Source: an uncultured Bacilli bacterium (GTDB lineage: Bacteria > Bacillota_I > Bacilli_A > RF39 > UBA660). From it: a stretch of DNA of 60,440 bases. Below the pieces are notes generated by a model, which did no database searches, was not told where the DNA came from, and saw nothing but the letters and a program-made list of their open reading frames with translations. Where the stretch lies: assembly GCA_934085565.1 (NCBI GenBank), contig CAKOHG010000006.1, positions 1 to 60,440 on the forward strand, read 5' to 3'. Below, piece by piece: positions 44,349-54,527 of this stretch. Position 1 is the first letter of the stretch; every line of letters begins with the position of its first letter. Position numbers and translations under genes: made by a program.

Positions 44349-44374
44349 TGCTACTATCCTTTCATTATTTTTAA

Positions 44375-44391
44375 GATATCATTTTGATATC
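44375..44391. repeat. GATATC inverted repeat between surface genes, copy 2
   Basis: Same GATATC-ATTTT-GATATC repeat and flanks as copy 1, after the stop of the 44414 gene. Each copy follows a type B gene, as expected if gene plus spacer was duplicated as one unit. Confidence 0.5.
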
Positions 44392-44413
44392 ACTATGGGT
44401 AAAAAAATAAGAA

Positions 44414-46393
44414 CTAATCTATCACAATCTCATAAGGACTAGAAGATGTTCCTATTCCTCCACTTATTTTGGCATTTCCTTTGATATTTATAACTGCTCG
44501 AGCACCATACTTGTCAGTGACCCAACGACCTCCAAAGTCTCCAGAAAGTGAAATGATATTGCGAGATGACGTAGTCGAAAGATCAAATGTACTAGAAGAA
44601 AGTGTCCAATAATAATCTGAACTATAAGTACAAGCATATTTGTTAATATGACCATTTGCGTATCCAGAAAGCATTAATTCATCTACTGTTATTAAACCAA
44701 TTGGATAAGTTAAAGCTTTATTTCCTTTTTCACTAGTATTTAATGTAAATAAATCATTTGTTCGAGAGCATTTTAATGTTGGTTCTTTGGCCTGATAATA
44801 TCGGTAATATGCCTTATAATCTGTATATCCTGTAGCAGAATATCCATCACCTTTATAAGGATTTCTGTCATTACAGAATCCTGCATCTGCTACTACGGAT
44901 TCATTACTTGTTCCTAAAATATTATTTTTATACCATTCATCTAATACTTTTTTAATATTACTGTCATTTTCATTGGCTGTTGTTTTTTCATAACTTTCAT
45001 TTAAGGTACTTCCATACATGTATCCATTATATGCTGGATTATCTCTTTTGGTATTAAATGCAACGTTTGATTTTATATTTAATCCTGTACCACTAGCATC
45101 GGCTGTTGTTCCAGCATATAAAAGTCTAACACTGCCATCTCCATTAATACGAAGAATTCGCCAATAAGCTCCGGCATATTTTACATAATTGTTCGTGACT
45201 GCACCTCTATAATAATAACTGAGGCCATCATCATCTTCCATCTGATATAATCCTTTATCTGACTTATCACTTTCACTTTCTGTCTGAGTCATTGCATATC
45301 CATTCAGATTATATTTTCTGATTTTAATAGATGTTCCACCTGAACCGGTTGCTGTTCCATCTGTATAAGTTGCACTTGTTAACTCATAAATGTTTGTACA
45401 ATTTGCGGTATTTTTATAAACAGTAATAATGTCAGATGAATTCGTATTATAACCTGCACTACAAAAATAATATTTAGTATCTCCACCATATGTTAATGTT
45501 GTTGGATCTAATTGTTGTACATTTGTAATTGTATATTTTCCGGTTTCTGAATTAAAAGAATAGTCTGTTCCAATAGGAAGAAGATGAGATGTCTCTAACA
45601 AATCCTTAAATCTTACATCACTATTTCTTAAAGCGTACAAGTCCGGATGAGGCATTGTTACTGATGAGCTACTTAAACTAGTTGCTTTATTTTCACTCCA
45701 AACAATAATTGGGGCCGTTTGACTAAAGTCTGGAGTTTGTTTGTTGGCAATTTTTTGTTTGGATATCTCTGGGGTTGTTTGATATTCGTTGGCAAGTATG
45801 GCATCGGCAAGGGTGGTATATCCTTGTTCTGATGGAATGTAAGTACTTCTTTGTGCACTGATGGTTACTTTTGATAAAAACTCAGTACTCATAGAATCAG
45901 TGTCATTTACTGTCACATCTTCATCCATCCATAGTCTTATATTGTAATCGGCACTGTCATCGGTTCCAAGTGTTCCTTTAGCAAGTATTTTAGAAGTAGA
46001 CGTGTTATCTAAAGTGGTTGTGGTATCTTCTAGATCATTTAAATTTGTGATAGCTTCATTGTTTACCATAGCCTTAATGTATTTATAAGGCATTGTTGAA
46101 TCATTTAAAACTTCTAAATTAACCGTGTAACTTAAAAATAAATCACAAGTATTCGTGATAGTAAAACTATACGGAGTTAACTTTTTTCCTTCGGTATCAG
46201 AGATGGGATAAGCCTTGGTAAGATTAATGTCATTTTTTTCATTGGTTAAAGATAAACTCAAACAACTCGTAGCTACTTTATTAGGATTGACACTGGAAAA
46301 TGACAAAATCCAATAAGCATAAGAAACACCTATAACCGTAATCGTTACTAATAATATTACAATAGTTAAAATAATCTTCTTTTTTTTATTCAT
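44414..46393 (-). CDS. SipW-type surface protein, family type B
   Basis: A 659-residue exported protein, tandem relative of the gene at 42366. The signal ends VIGVSYAYWILSFSS. It shares KLTPYSFTITNTCDLFLSYT, EQGYTTLADAILANEYQTTP, YAGAYWRILRINGDGS, YNGYMYGSTLNESYEKTTA and the ending NIKGNAKISGGIGTSSSPYEIV. The segment between YYWTLSS and GARAVINI is quite different from its neighbour. Many Cys suggest disulfides. The ATG at 46391-46393 follows GGGAG at nine-base spacing. The operon starts at the shared 18-base element. Confidence 0.82.
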   Translation of the reverse strand: MNKKKKIILTIVILLVTITVIGVSYAYWILSFSSVNPNKVATSCLSLSLTNEKNDINLTKAYPISDTEGKKLTPYSFTITNTCDLFLSYTVNLEVLNDSTMPYKYIKAMVNNEAITNLNDLEDTTTTLDNTSTSKILAKGTLGTDDSADYNIRLWMDEDVTVNDTDSMSTEFLSKVTISAQRSTYIPSEQGYTTLADAILANEYQTTPEISKQKIANKQTPDFSQTAPIIVWSENKATSLSSSSVTMPHPDLYALRNSDVRFKDLLETSHLLPIGTDYSFNSETGKYTITNVQQLDPTTLTYGGDTKYYFCSAGYNTNSSDIITVYKNTANCTNIYELTSATYTDGTATGSGGTSIKIRKYNLNGYAMTQTESESDKSDKGLYQMEDDDGLSYYYRGAVTNNYVKYAGAYWRILRINGDGSVRLLYAGTTADASGTGLNIKSNVAFNTKRDNPAYNGYMYGSTLNESYEKTTANENDSNIKKVLDEWYKNNILGTSNESVVADAGFCNDRNPYKGDGYSATGYTDYKAYYRYYQAKEPTLKCSRTNDLFTLNTSEKGNKALTYPIGLITVDELMLSGYANGHINKYACTYSSDYYWTLSSSTFDLSTTSSRNIISLSGDFGGRWVTDKYGARAVINIKGNAKISGGIGTSSSPYEIVID

Positions 46394-46478
46394 CTTCTTA
46401 TACTCCCTTAAGACTAGTATGTAACATAACACGTATTTTAAACTGCCTTTATTATTACTTTATAACTATAACACATCT

Positions 46479-46496
46479 TCGCACATTTTAGCAACT
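46479..46496 (-). promoter_or_regulatory. Shared surface-operon promoter element, copy 2
   Basis: Identical over 18 bases to 21895-21912 and in the same orientation, 86 bases upstream of the first gene of the three-gene surface operon. Contains the extended -10 TGCTAAAAT. Confidence 0.6.
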
Positions 46497-46506
46497 CGTT
46501 TCAAAT

Positions 46507-46527
46507 AAAAAAACGAGTTAGTCTCGC
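46507..46527 (-). terminator. Terminator of the C39-like gene
   Basis: CGAG and CTCG around the stop codon are followed by a seven-T run on the minus strand. The stem is short. Confidence 0.55.
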
Positions 46528-47051
46528 CTTTTAAGTATAATTAATTGTCTTTTAGAAAGGGGTCCCAAAGTAAAATCTGTAAATGAGGAACCTTCAAAAT
46601 AATCTTTAGAAATTACTCGATTATAGAAAGGTTTATTTAAATAAATTTTTACTTCTTTCTTTTGATAAATTTTATAATTTAGATAATAAGGATCCCACAA
46701 ATAGTAATTTTTCTTAAAGTTTGAAATTAAAACATAATGTTCACTGCAAAGTTTAGTTCGTAAAATAAAGACTGTCTTAAGATCGTTGTTTTCTCTAATT
46801 ATTTCTGGTGTAACTGCATTTCCTTCATAAATTAAAACATTTAAGGGTAAATACTTTTTTAAGGAAAGTGAAGATTTTTTCATAGCTTCTTTACTTGTTC
46901 CTTTTTCTTTTTCATCTAAAGTAATATCCATTATTTCTTTAATAACTTCATAAGGTATTTCGTCTCGATTAAATAAATATTTTAAAGCATTATAAAGAGT
47001 AATGGGTCCACAGTCAAACTCACTTAATTGATAAAGTAAGGGTGTTTTCAT
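46518..47051 (-). CDS. C39-like papain-fold peptidase
   Basis: A 177-residue soluble protein with no signal peptide. It starts LLYQLSEFDCGPITLYNAL: a Gln near 8 and Cys near 14 in the QxxxxDCG pattern of C39-type cysteine peptidases. A His in EHYVLISN near 105 and an Asp in LWDPYY near 118 complete a plausible catalytic set. C39 domains usually cleave double-glycine leaders or act as stand-alone peptidases. No bacteriocin or leader peptide gene was found nearby. Single gene with a GGGAGG site, after rpoC. Confidence 0.72.
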   Translation of the reverse strand: MKTPLLYQLSEFDCGPITLYNALKYLFNRDEIPYEVIKEIMDITLDEKEKGTSKEAMKKSSLSLKKYLPLNVLIYEGNAVTPEIIRENNDLKTVFILRTKLCSEHYVLISNFKKNYYLWDPYYLNYKIYQKKEVKIYLNKPFYNRVISKDYFEGSSFTDFTLGPLSKRQLIILKRRD

Positions 47052-47114
47052 AAAAATGATACCTCCCTTACTAATGTATTTTTTTTAAACTCTAGTTATT
47101 ACAAATTAGCAAAG

Positions 47115-47146
47115 AAAAAAAGTACAGGTTTATTCTTCTGTACTTT
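47115..47146 (-). terminator. Terminator of rpoBC
   Basis: AGTACAG in the last rpoC codons pairs with CTGTACT after the stop and is followed by a T run on the minus strand. Confidence 0.85.
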
Positions 47147-50100
47147 CTTCTGTTTCATTAACAATTTCTTCACTTGGTACGGATACTTCATCATCCATAT
47201 CATCACTCATAAGATTTTCTTCTAAGACTTCACTTGCTTCATCATCCATAAATTGTTTTTGAAGTTCAAGTTCAATGTCACTATACTCTTTAGCACCTGT
47301 TCCAGCTGGAATAAGTTTACCAATAATAACATTTTCTTTTAAGCCTCTTAAGTAATCTGTTGAGCCTTTGATAGCTGCATCGGTTAAGACACGAGTTGTC
47401 TCTTGGAAAGATGCTGCAGATAAGAAAGAATCGGTTTGTAAAGAACTCTTTGTGATACCAAGCATGATTGGTCTTCCTTTGGCAGGAACGCCACCTCTTA
47501 AGATAACTGGTTTATTTGCATCGGTAAATTCTTTTAAAGATACACTTAAACCTTCTACTAAATCCGTATCGCCTGGATCAACGATTCTTACTTTATTAAT
47601 CATACGTTTAACAATAATTTCAATGTGTTTATCATTAACGTCAACACCTTGTAATTTGTAAACGCTTTGAATTTCTTTTAAGATATATTCTTGTGCCGTA
47701 ATTGGGTTTGTAACAGCAAGTAATTCTTTAGGTGAAATAACACCTTCCGTTAACTTGTCACCCGCTTTAACCACATCTCCTACATTAACACGAACTTTCA
47801 TATTGTAGTTTGTCACGTGTTCACGAGCCTCGACATCATTTTCAACGATAATCTTATGTTTACCATTGTCTTCTGTAATAACGGTAACTTTACCATTAAT
47901 TTCTGAAATCGTCGCTTTACCTTTTGGATTACGAGCTTCAAATAACTCTTCAACACGAGGAAGACCTTGTGTAATATCGTCTCCAGCAACACCACCTGAG
48001 TGGAAAGTACGCATGGTAAGTTGGGTACCTGGTTCACCAATAGATTGAGCAGCCATAATACCAACAGCTTCACCGGTTTCAACAAGGTTACCTGTTGCAA
48101 GGTTAAGACCATAACATTTTTGACAAACACCATTTTGGGTTTTACATGTTAGAATGCTTCTGATTTCAACTGATTTGATACCAGCAGCGGTAATTTTCTT
48201 AACCATATTTTCAGTGATTAAAGCACCTTTTTCACAGATAACTTCTTTTGTTTCTGGATTAATAATTTTTTGAGCACTATAACGTCCTAAAATACGTTCG
48301 GCAAGGGACTCAATAACACTACCGTCTTTATCGTTTAGTAAGTCTTTAACTTCCACACCTTGAATAGAACCACAGTCGTGTTCTTTAACAATGATGTCTT
48401 GAACAACTTCGACTAAACGACGAGTTAAGTAACCAGAGTCTGCTGTACGTAAAGCGGTATCAACGTTACCTTTTCTTGAACCATGACTTGATAAGAAGAA
48501 TTCAGATACGGTTAAACCTTCTGAGAAGTTTGACATAACTGGGATTTCAATGGTAGAACCATCTGGTTTTGCCATTAAACCACGCATACCAGCTAACTGA
48601 GCAAAGTTTGATAAAGATCCACGAGCACCAGAGTTCATCATCATGAATAATGGATTATCATAGTCTCCTTCAGCCATTTCTTTTAATTCGGCTTTGATCT
48701 TATCATTTGCTTTATTCCAAATATCAATAACGGTATTATAACGTTCTTCATCAGTAATCATACCACGTTTAAATTGTTTATTAACTTTATCTACTAAAGC
48801 TTTAGATTCTTCGATGATTTGTCCTTTTTGTTTAGATGGAATAATATCATCGGCAGAAACCGTAATACCAGCAATGGTAGAATATTTAAAGCCTAAGTCT
48901 TTTAACTTATCAAGGAAAATACTTGTTTCTGTTGTATGATAACGTTTAAAGACTTGAGCAATAATTTTACTTAAATCTTTTTTAACAAATGGTTTTGTTA
49001 AAGGCATTTCTTTGATAGCTTCCGGAATGTTTGTTCCCATTTCTAAGAAGAACTTGCTAGGAGTAATTCCTTCGATATTTTCCTTAGTAGCTTCACTAAT
49101 GAATGGATAGCTATCCGGTAAAATATTATTGAATTTAATTTTACCACAAGTCGTAACTAAATATTTATCCATTTGTTCTTCTGTAAATAATTTATGTTTA
49201 AAAGATTTAACTGGTAAAGCAATACGCGTATGAAGAGTAATTTCATGTCTTGCATAAGCCATTTCTACTTCATCTGGATCTTTATAAACTTTACCTTCAT
49301 GTTCTTCGCCAGCTTTTTCTTGCGTAATATAGCAGTTACCTAAAACCATATCTTGGGATGGAGTAACAATTGGTTTTCCATCTTTTGGGTTCAATATATT
49401 TTGCGCACCTAACATAAGAAGTCTTGCTTCTGCTTTAGCTTCTTCTGATAATGGTACGTGAACAGCCATTTGGTCACCGTCGAAATCGGCATTAAATCCG
49501 GTACAAACAAGTGGGTGTAAACGGATAGCTTTTCCACCAACAAGTTTAGGTTCAAAAGCTTGAATACCTAATCTATGAAGTGTTGGCGCACGGTTTAACA
49601 TAACTGGATGTTCGGTAATAACATCTTCCACAACATCCCAAACGCAGTCATTTTTGGTATCAATTAATTTTTTAGCTCCCTTAATATTATGAGCAAGACC
49701 ACGTTCTACAAGACCATGAATAACATGTGGTTTAAAGAGTTCCAAAGCCATATCTTTTGGAATACCACATTGATACATTTTAAGATTTGGTCCAACAACG
49801 ATAACACTACGACCAGAATAGTCAACACGTTTACCAAGTAAGTTTTGACGGAAACGACCTTGTTTACCTTTTAACATACTAGATAAACTCTTTAATGGAC
49901 GATTTCCTGCTCCTGATACACTTCTACCACGACGACCATTATCAAATAGGCTATCGACAGCTTCTTGAAGCATACGTTTTTCATTTTGAACAATAATAGT
50001 TGGAGCGCCTAATTCTAAAAGTTTTTTCAAACGATTATTACGGTTAATAATACGACGATATAAATCATTTAAATCACTTGTTGCAAATCTTCCACCGTCT

Positions 50101-50831
50101 AATTGAATCATAGGTCTTAAATCTGGTGGAATAACCGGAATAACATCCAAAATCATCCATTCAGGACGGTTACCACTTTCTTGGAAAGCCACTAAACAAT
50201 CTAATCTTTTAACAAGACGAATACGTTTTTGACCGGTAGCATTTTCTAATTCTTCTCTTAAAGAAGCGACTTCTTTATCGACATCCACTTCTTTTAAAAG
50301 AGTTTTGATAGCTTCTGCACCCATACCTACTTTGAAACTATTACCATATTTTTCATAGTAAGCACGATACTCTTTATCCGATAAAGTTTGTTTTTTGCCA
50401 AGAGGAGCACTTCCTGGATCTAAAACAACATAAGAAACAAAGTATAAAACTTCTTCCAAATCTCTTGGACTCATGTCTAAGACTAGACCCATTTTTGAAG
50501 GAACGCCTTTGAAAAACCAAATGTGGCTACAAGGAGAGGCAAGTTCAATATGCCCCATCCTTTCACGACGTACTTTTGATTTGGTTACTTCGACACCACA
50601 ACGGTCACAAACAACATTTTTATAACGAAGACGTTTATATTTTCCACAAGAACATTCATAATCTTTGGTTGGACCAAAAATTTTCTCACAGAATAAACCG
50701 TCTCTTTCAGGTTTTAAAGTTCGATAGTTAATTGTCTCAGGTTTTTTAACTTCCCCATAAGACCAAGAACGAATTTGCTCAGGACTCGCAAGACCTATTT
50801 TTAAACCTTTAAAGTTATTTACTTCAATCAT
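47130..50831 (-). CDS. rpoC: RNA polymerase beta-prime subunit
   Basis: Catalytic subunit of RNA polymerase, 1233 residues. It shows the N-terminal zinc ribbon CSCGKYKRLRYKNVVCDRCG near 60, the active-site NADFDGDQMAVHVP, which binds the catalytic Mg2+, the QEAVDSLFDNGRRGR segment, the second zinc site (CKTQNGVCQKC), and the FHSGGVAGDDITQGLPRVEELFEAR region. The C-terminus is acidic. It follows rpoB with two bases between stop and start, and ends in a hairpin terminator overlapping the last codons. Confidence 0.99.
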   Translation of the reverse strand: MIEVNNFKGLKIGLASPEQIRSWSYGEVKKPETINYRTLKPERDGLFCEKIFGPTKDYECSCGKYKRLRYKNVVCDRCGVEVTKSKVRRERMGHIELASPCSHIWFFKGVPSKMGLVLDMSPRDLEEVLYFVSYVVLDPGSAPLGKKQTLSDKEYRAYYEKYGNSFKVGMGAEAIKTLLKEVDVDKEVASLREELENATGQKRIRLVKRLDCLVAFQESGNRPEWMILDVIPVIPPDLRPMIQLDGGRFATSDLNDLYRRIINRNNRLKKLLELGAPTIIVQNEKRMLQEAVDSLFDNGRRGRSVSGAGNRPLKSLSSMLKGKQGRFRQNLLGKRVDYSGRSVIVVGPNLKMYQCGIPKDMALELFKPHVIHGLVERGLAHNIKGAKKLIDTKNDCVWDVVEDVITEHPVMLNRAPTLHRLGIQAFEPKLVGGKAIRLHPLVCTGFNADFDGDQMAVHVPLSEEAKAEARLLMLGAQNILNPKDGKPIVTPSQDMVLGNCYITQEKAGEEHEGKVYKDPDEVEMAYARHEITLHTRIALPVKSFKHKLFTEEQMDKYLVTTCGKIKFNNILPDSYPFISEATKENIEGITPSKFFLEMGTNIPEAIKEMPLTKPFVKKDLSKIIAQVFKRYHTTETSIFLDKLKDLGFKYSTIAGITVSADDIIPSKQKGQIIEESKALVDKVNKQFKRGMITDEERYNTVIDIWNKANDKIKAELKEMAEGDYDNPLFMMMNSGARGSLSNFAQLAGMRGLMAKPDGSTIEIPVMSNFSEGLTVSEFFLSSHGSRKGNVDTALRTADSGYLTRRLVEVVQDIIVKEHDCGSIQGVEVKDLLNDKDGSVIESLAERILGRYSAQKIINPETKEVICEKGALITENMVKKITAAGIKSVEIRSILTCKTQNGVCQKCYGLNLATGNLVETGEAVGIMAAQSIGEPGTQLTMRTFHSGGVAGDDITQGLPRVEELFEARNPKGKATISEINGKVTVITEDNGKHKIIVENDVEAREHVTNYNMKVRVNVGDVVKAGDKLTEGVISPKELLAVTNPITAQEYILKEIQSVYKLQGVDVNDKHIEIIVKRMINKVRIVDPGDTDLVEGLSVSLKEFTDANKPVILRGGVPAKGRPIMLGITKSSLQTDSFLSAASFQETTRVLTDAAIKGSTDYLRGLKENVIIGKLIPAGTGAKEYSDIELELQKQFMDDEASEVLEENLMSDDMDDEVSVPSEEIVNETEESTEE

Positions 50832-50833
50832 CT

Positions 50834-53800
50834 TTATTCACCCTCCTCAAATTCACTATCAATTTCTACATCACCTGGGAATTCTAAGTTATCTAAATTA
50901 TCTTCTTCAAACTCGTCTTCCTCATCTTCATAATCCTCTAAAGGATTTTCGATTTCTTCTGGTTCTTTACCATTTACATCACTCATGTCGATTTCATCAA
51001 TTTTGATGATATCTTCTTTTTCTTCTTCCTCTTCGATTTCTTTTAAATCTAAGACTTCATCTTTATTATTAATAATTTGAACATTTAAGCCTAAAGCTTG
51101 GAATTCTTTAATTAAAACACGGAATGATTCTGGTACACCGGCTTGATTTACGGTTTTACCTTTTACTAAGGCTTCATAAACTTTAACACGACCAATCACG
51201 TCATCTGATTTAATGGTTAAGATTTCTTGAAGAACATGAGCAGCACCATAAGCATATAATGCCCAAACTTCCATTTCTCCGAAACGTTGTCCACCAAATT
51301 GTGCTTTACCACCTAAAGGTTGTTGCGTAACTAAGCTATATGGACCTGTAGCACGAGCATGTAATTTATCATCAACCATGTGATGTAGTTTAACCATGTA
51401 CATAACACCAACATTGATTTTATGTTCATATGGTTCGCCGTTACGTCCATCTGTTAAGGTTACTTTACCATCACTTGGTAAACCAGCTTCAGCCATTTCT
51501 TCATGGATATCATCCATGTTAGCACCATCAAATACTGGAGTCGCATAATGAACACCTAATTTTTTACCAGCCATACCTAAATGTAATTCTAGAATTTGAC
51601 CAATATTCATACGAGATGGAACACCTTGTGGGTTTAACATGATATCAACTGGACGACCATCTGGTAAGTAAGGCATGTCTTCTTCTGGTAAGATTAGAGA
51701 AATAACACCTTTATTACCGTGACGACCACTCATCTTGTCACCAACTTGGATTTTACGTTTTTGAATAATATAAACACGAATAATTTTGAAAACACCAGCA
51801 GGAAGTTCATCACTATTTTCTTTTGTATAAACTTTAATGTCATGAACAATACCAGCAGCACCATGATCTACTTTTAATGAAGTATCTCTTACTTCACGAG
51901 TTTTTTCACCAAAAATAGCATGTAATAATTTTTCTTCACTTGTTAATTCTTGGACACCTTTTGGTGTTACTTTACCAACTAAAATGTCTCCTTCTTTTAC
52001 TTCCGTACCAATACGAACAATACCTTCTGCATCTAAGTTTTTACGAGCTTCTTCACCAACATTTGGAATATCACGCGTAATTTCTTCTGGACCTAATTTA
52101 GTATCACGACATTCTACTTCATACATTTCAATGTGTAAAGAAGTATAAACATCATCTTTAACAAGTCTTTCATTTAAGATAACCGCATCTTCATAGTTAT
52201 AACCATTGTAAGTTGTAAAGGCAACCGTCATATTTTTACCTAAAGCAAGTTCTCCGTGGTCAGTACTTGGACCATCGGCGATAACTTGACCAGCTTTAAT
52301 CGTATCCCCTGTATGAACGATTGGAATATGATTTGTACAAGCTCCGGCGTTGTTACCTTCAAAATTAGCTAAGTAGTAAGTATCTTTGCCACCGGCATTT
52401 TTAACAACGATTTTTTTAGCGTCGGCATAAGTTACAACACCATCTGCTTTAGCCACAATAGTACTACCAGAGTATTTAGCTGCGACACATTCGACACCAG
52501 TACCAACAATTGGTGCTTCACTTTTTAATAAAGGTACGGCTTGACGTTGCATGTTAGAACCCATAAGTGTTCTATGAACGTCGTCGTAGTTTAAGAATGG
52601 AATACAACTTGTTGTAATAGAGACAACTTGACTTGGTGAAACGTCCACAAAGTCAACTTTATCTTTAGAAACCATTAAGTTGTCACCATTATAACGAACG
52701 ATAACTTCGTTTTCAACGATACGATTATCATCGTCTAATTTAATATTTGCTTCAGAAATATAGTAATCGGTCTCTTCATCCGCTGTTAAGTAACGAACAT
52801 CATCCATTTGAACTTGACCATCAACGACATGACGATAAGGAGTCATAATGAAACCATATTCATTTACTTTAGCATAACCTGATAAAGAGGTAATTAACCC
52901 GATGTTTTGTCCTTCTGGACTTTCTACTGGACATAAACGACCATAATGGCTGGCGTTAACGTCACGAACATCCATACCAGCACGTTCTCTTGATAATCCG
53001 CCTGGACCTAAGCTAGATAAACGTCTTTTATCTGTCAATTCAGCAATTGGGTTAATTTGATCCATAAATTTTGATAATTGGGAACTACCAAAGAATTCTT
53101 TTAAAACAGCGGTAACAGGACGAATATTAATTAATGATTTCGGAGTGATATCTTCAGCTTCTTGAGTTGTCATTCTTTCTCTGATAACTCTTTCCATACG
53201 AGCCATACCTACTCTAAATTGATTTTCAATTAATTCGCCTACTTGTCTTACACGACGATTACCTAAGTTATCGATTTCATCTGTATTACCAATACCATCT
53301 AATAAATTTAAATAGTAGTTAACTGAGGCAAAGATATCTGGAATAGTAAGACGTCTTTCTTCTACAGAAGTATCGACACCAATAATTTTTTCTACTTTGT
53401 CTGGATTGTTTTTATTTTGAACATGAAGAATTTGAACCATATTATATTCATCAAGTTCTTCATTTGTCATTACTTTAGTAAGACCATAGCCAGAGGCAAA
53501 AACAGGTTTTAATTCATCTAAAATTTCTTTAGTAATTAAAGTTCCTTTAGCAAATTTAACTTCGCCATCTACTTTGATATCTTCAGCTAAGACACATCCA
53601 ACAAGACGATCACAAATATTTAATTTCTTATTAAATTTGTAACGTCCTACTTTTGCTAAGTCATAACGGAAATGGTCAAAAAATCTTGTGATTAATTGGT
53701 TTTTAGCTGAATCTAATGTAGCTGGTTCACCTGGACGTAATTTTTCAAAAATATCAATTAAAGCTTCATCTGTATTTTTGGTACTATCTTTTTCAAATGT

Positions 53801-54457
53801 ATTTGTTAAATAGTCATTTTCACCGAATACTTTAATAATATCTTCATTACTAGATAAACCTAAAGCACGTAAGAATGTCGTAACAGGCACTTTTCTTGTT
53901 CTATCAATACGTACATAAATGACGTCTCTTGCGTCTGTTTCAAATTCAAGCCAAGTTCCTTTGTTTGGAATCATTTCACCACTAATAACACGACGTCCAT
54001 TTTTGTCTGTTTCACGTTTAAAATAAACACTTGGACTACGTACTAATTGGGAAATAATAACACGTTCTGCTCCGTTAATGATAAATGTACCTGCATCCGT
54101 CATCAAAGGCATATCGCCTAAGAAAATTTCTTGTTCTTTAACTTCACCTGTTTCATGAATAAAAACACGTGCTTGAACCTTTAATGGTGCAGCATAGTTT
54201 ACCATTCTTTCTTTTGCTTCTTTTACAGAATATCTTGGTTCATCGAAAGAATAATCACCAAAGTCAACCGTCAAATTTCCAGTAAAGCTTTCGACTGGAA
54301 ATAATTCTTCAAATACCTCTTTGATTCCTTCTTCTAAAAATTTTTGGTAACTTTTCTTTTGGATTTCTAGTAAATCCGTAAGTTCCATTGTACTTTTACT
54401 ACGAGAAAAATTTCGTCTTTCACGATAATCCCCGAATTTATTTAGTTTATAAGCCAC
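50834..54457 (-). CDS. rpoB: RNA polymerase beta subunit, Asp at the rifampicin His site
   Basis: RNA polymerase beta subunit, 1207 residues, starting with GTG after GGGGTGAG. The rifampicin region reads SSQLSKFMDQINPIAELTDKRR (about 458-479). In Escherichia coli numbering position 526 is His; here the codon at 53030-53032 is GAT, Asp476. Ser531 is kept and Asn518 is Ile. Changes at 526, including Asp, are established resistance substitutions elsewhere, so low rifampicin sensitivity is likely. The tail is very acidic with a long Asp/Glu-rich stretch. A promoter lies upstream in the terminal part of the rsmC-like gene. Confidence 0.99.
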   Translation of the reverse strand: MAYKLNKFGDYRERRNFSRSKSTMELTDLLEIQKKSYQKFLEEGIKEVFEELFPVESFTGNLTVDFGDYSFDEPRYSVKEAKERMVNYAAPLKVQARVFIHETGEVKEQEIFLGDMPLMTDAGTFIINGAERVIISQLVRSPSVYFKRETDKNGRRVISGEMIPNKGTWLEFETDARDVIYVRIDRTRKVPVTTFLRALGLSSNEDIIKVFGENDYLTNTFEKDSTKNTDEALIDIFEKLRPGEPATLDSAKNQLITRFFDHFRYDLAKVGRYKFNKKLNICDRLVGCVLAEDIKVDGEVKFAKGTLITKEILDELKPVFASGYGLTKVMTNEELDEYNMVQILHVQNKNNPDKVEKIIGVDTSVEERRLTIPDIFASVNYYLNLLDGIGNTDEIDNLGNRRVRQVGELIENQFRVGMARMERVIRERMTTQEAEDITPKSLINIRPVTAVLKEFFGSSQLSKFMDQINPIAELTDKRRLSSLGPGGLSRERAGMDVRDVNASHYGRLCPVESPEGQNIGLITSLSGYAKVNEYGFIMTPYRHVVDGQVQMDDVRYLTADEETDYYISEANIKLDDDNRIVENEVIVRYNGDNLMVSKDKVDFVDVSPSQVVSITTSCIPFLNYDDVHRTLMGSNMQRQAVPLLKSEAPIVGTGVECVAAKYSGSTIVAKADGVVTYADAKKIVVKNAGGKDTYYLANFEGNNAGACTNHIPIVHTGDTIKAGQVIADGPSTDHGELALGKNMTVAFTTYNGYNYEDAVILNERLVKDDVYTSLHIEMYEVECRDTKLGPEEITRDIPNVGEEARKNLDAEGIVRIGTEVKEGDILVGKVTPKGVQELTSEEKLLHAIFGEKTREVRDTSLKVDHGAAGIVHDIKVYTKENSDELPAGVFKIIRVYIIQKRKIQVGDKMSGRHGNKGVISLILPEEDMPYLPDGRPVDIMLNPQGVPSRMNIGQILELHLGMAGKKLGVHYATPVFDGANMDDIHEEMAEAGLPSDGKVTLTDGRNGEPYEHKINVGVMYMVKLHHMVDDKLHARATGPYSLVTQQPLGGKAQFGGQRFGEMEVWALYAYGAAHVLQEILTIKSDDVIGRVKVYEALVKGKTVNQAGVPESFRVLIKEFQALGLNVQIINNKDEVLDLKEIEEEEEKEDIIKIDEIDMSDVNGKEPEEIENPLEDYEDEEDEFEEDNLDNLEFPGDVEIDSEFEEGE

Positions 54458-54527
54458 GATCTCACCCCATCTAATATTTTTTTAGGAAAACCCTACGTTT
54501 TAAAAACTAACACGTCACCAATTTATA

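Noticed and set aside
42366..46393. Assembly duplication of one surface gene
   Set aside because: The two copies differ throughout, have different signal segments and unrelated cores, so they are real paralogues.
46518..47051. C39-like gene as part of a bacteriocin exporter
   Set aside because: No ABC transporter domain is fused or adjacent, and no leader-peptide gene with a double-Gly motif was found.
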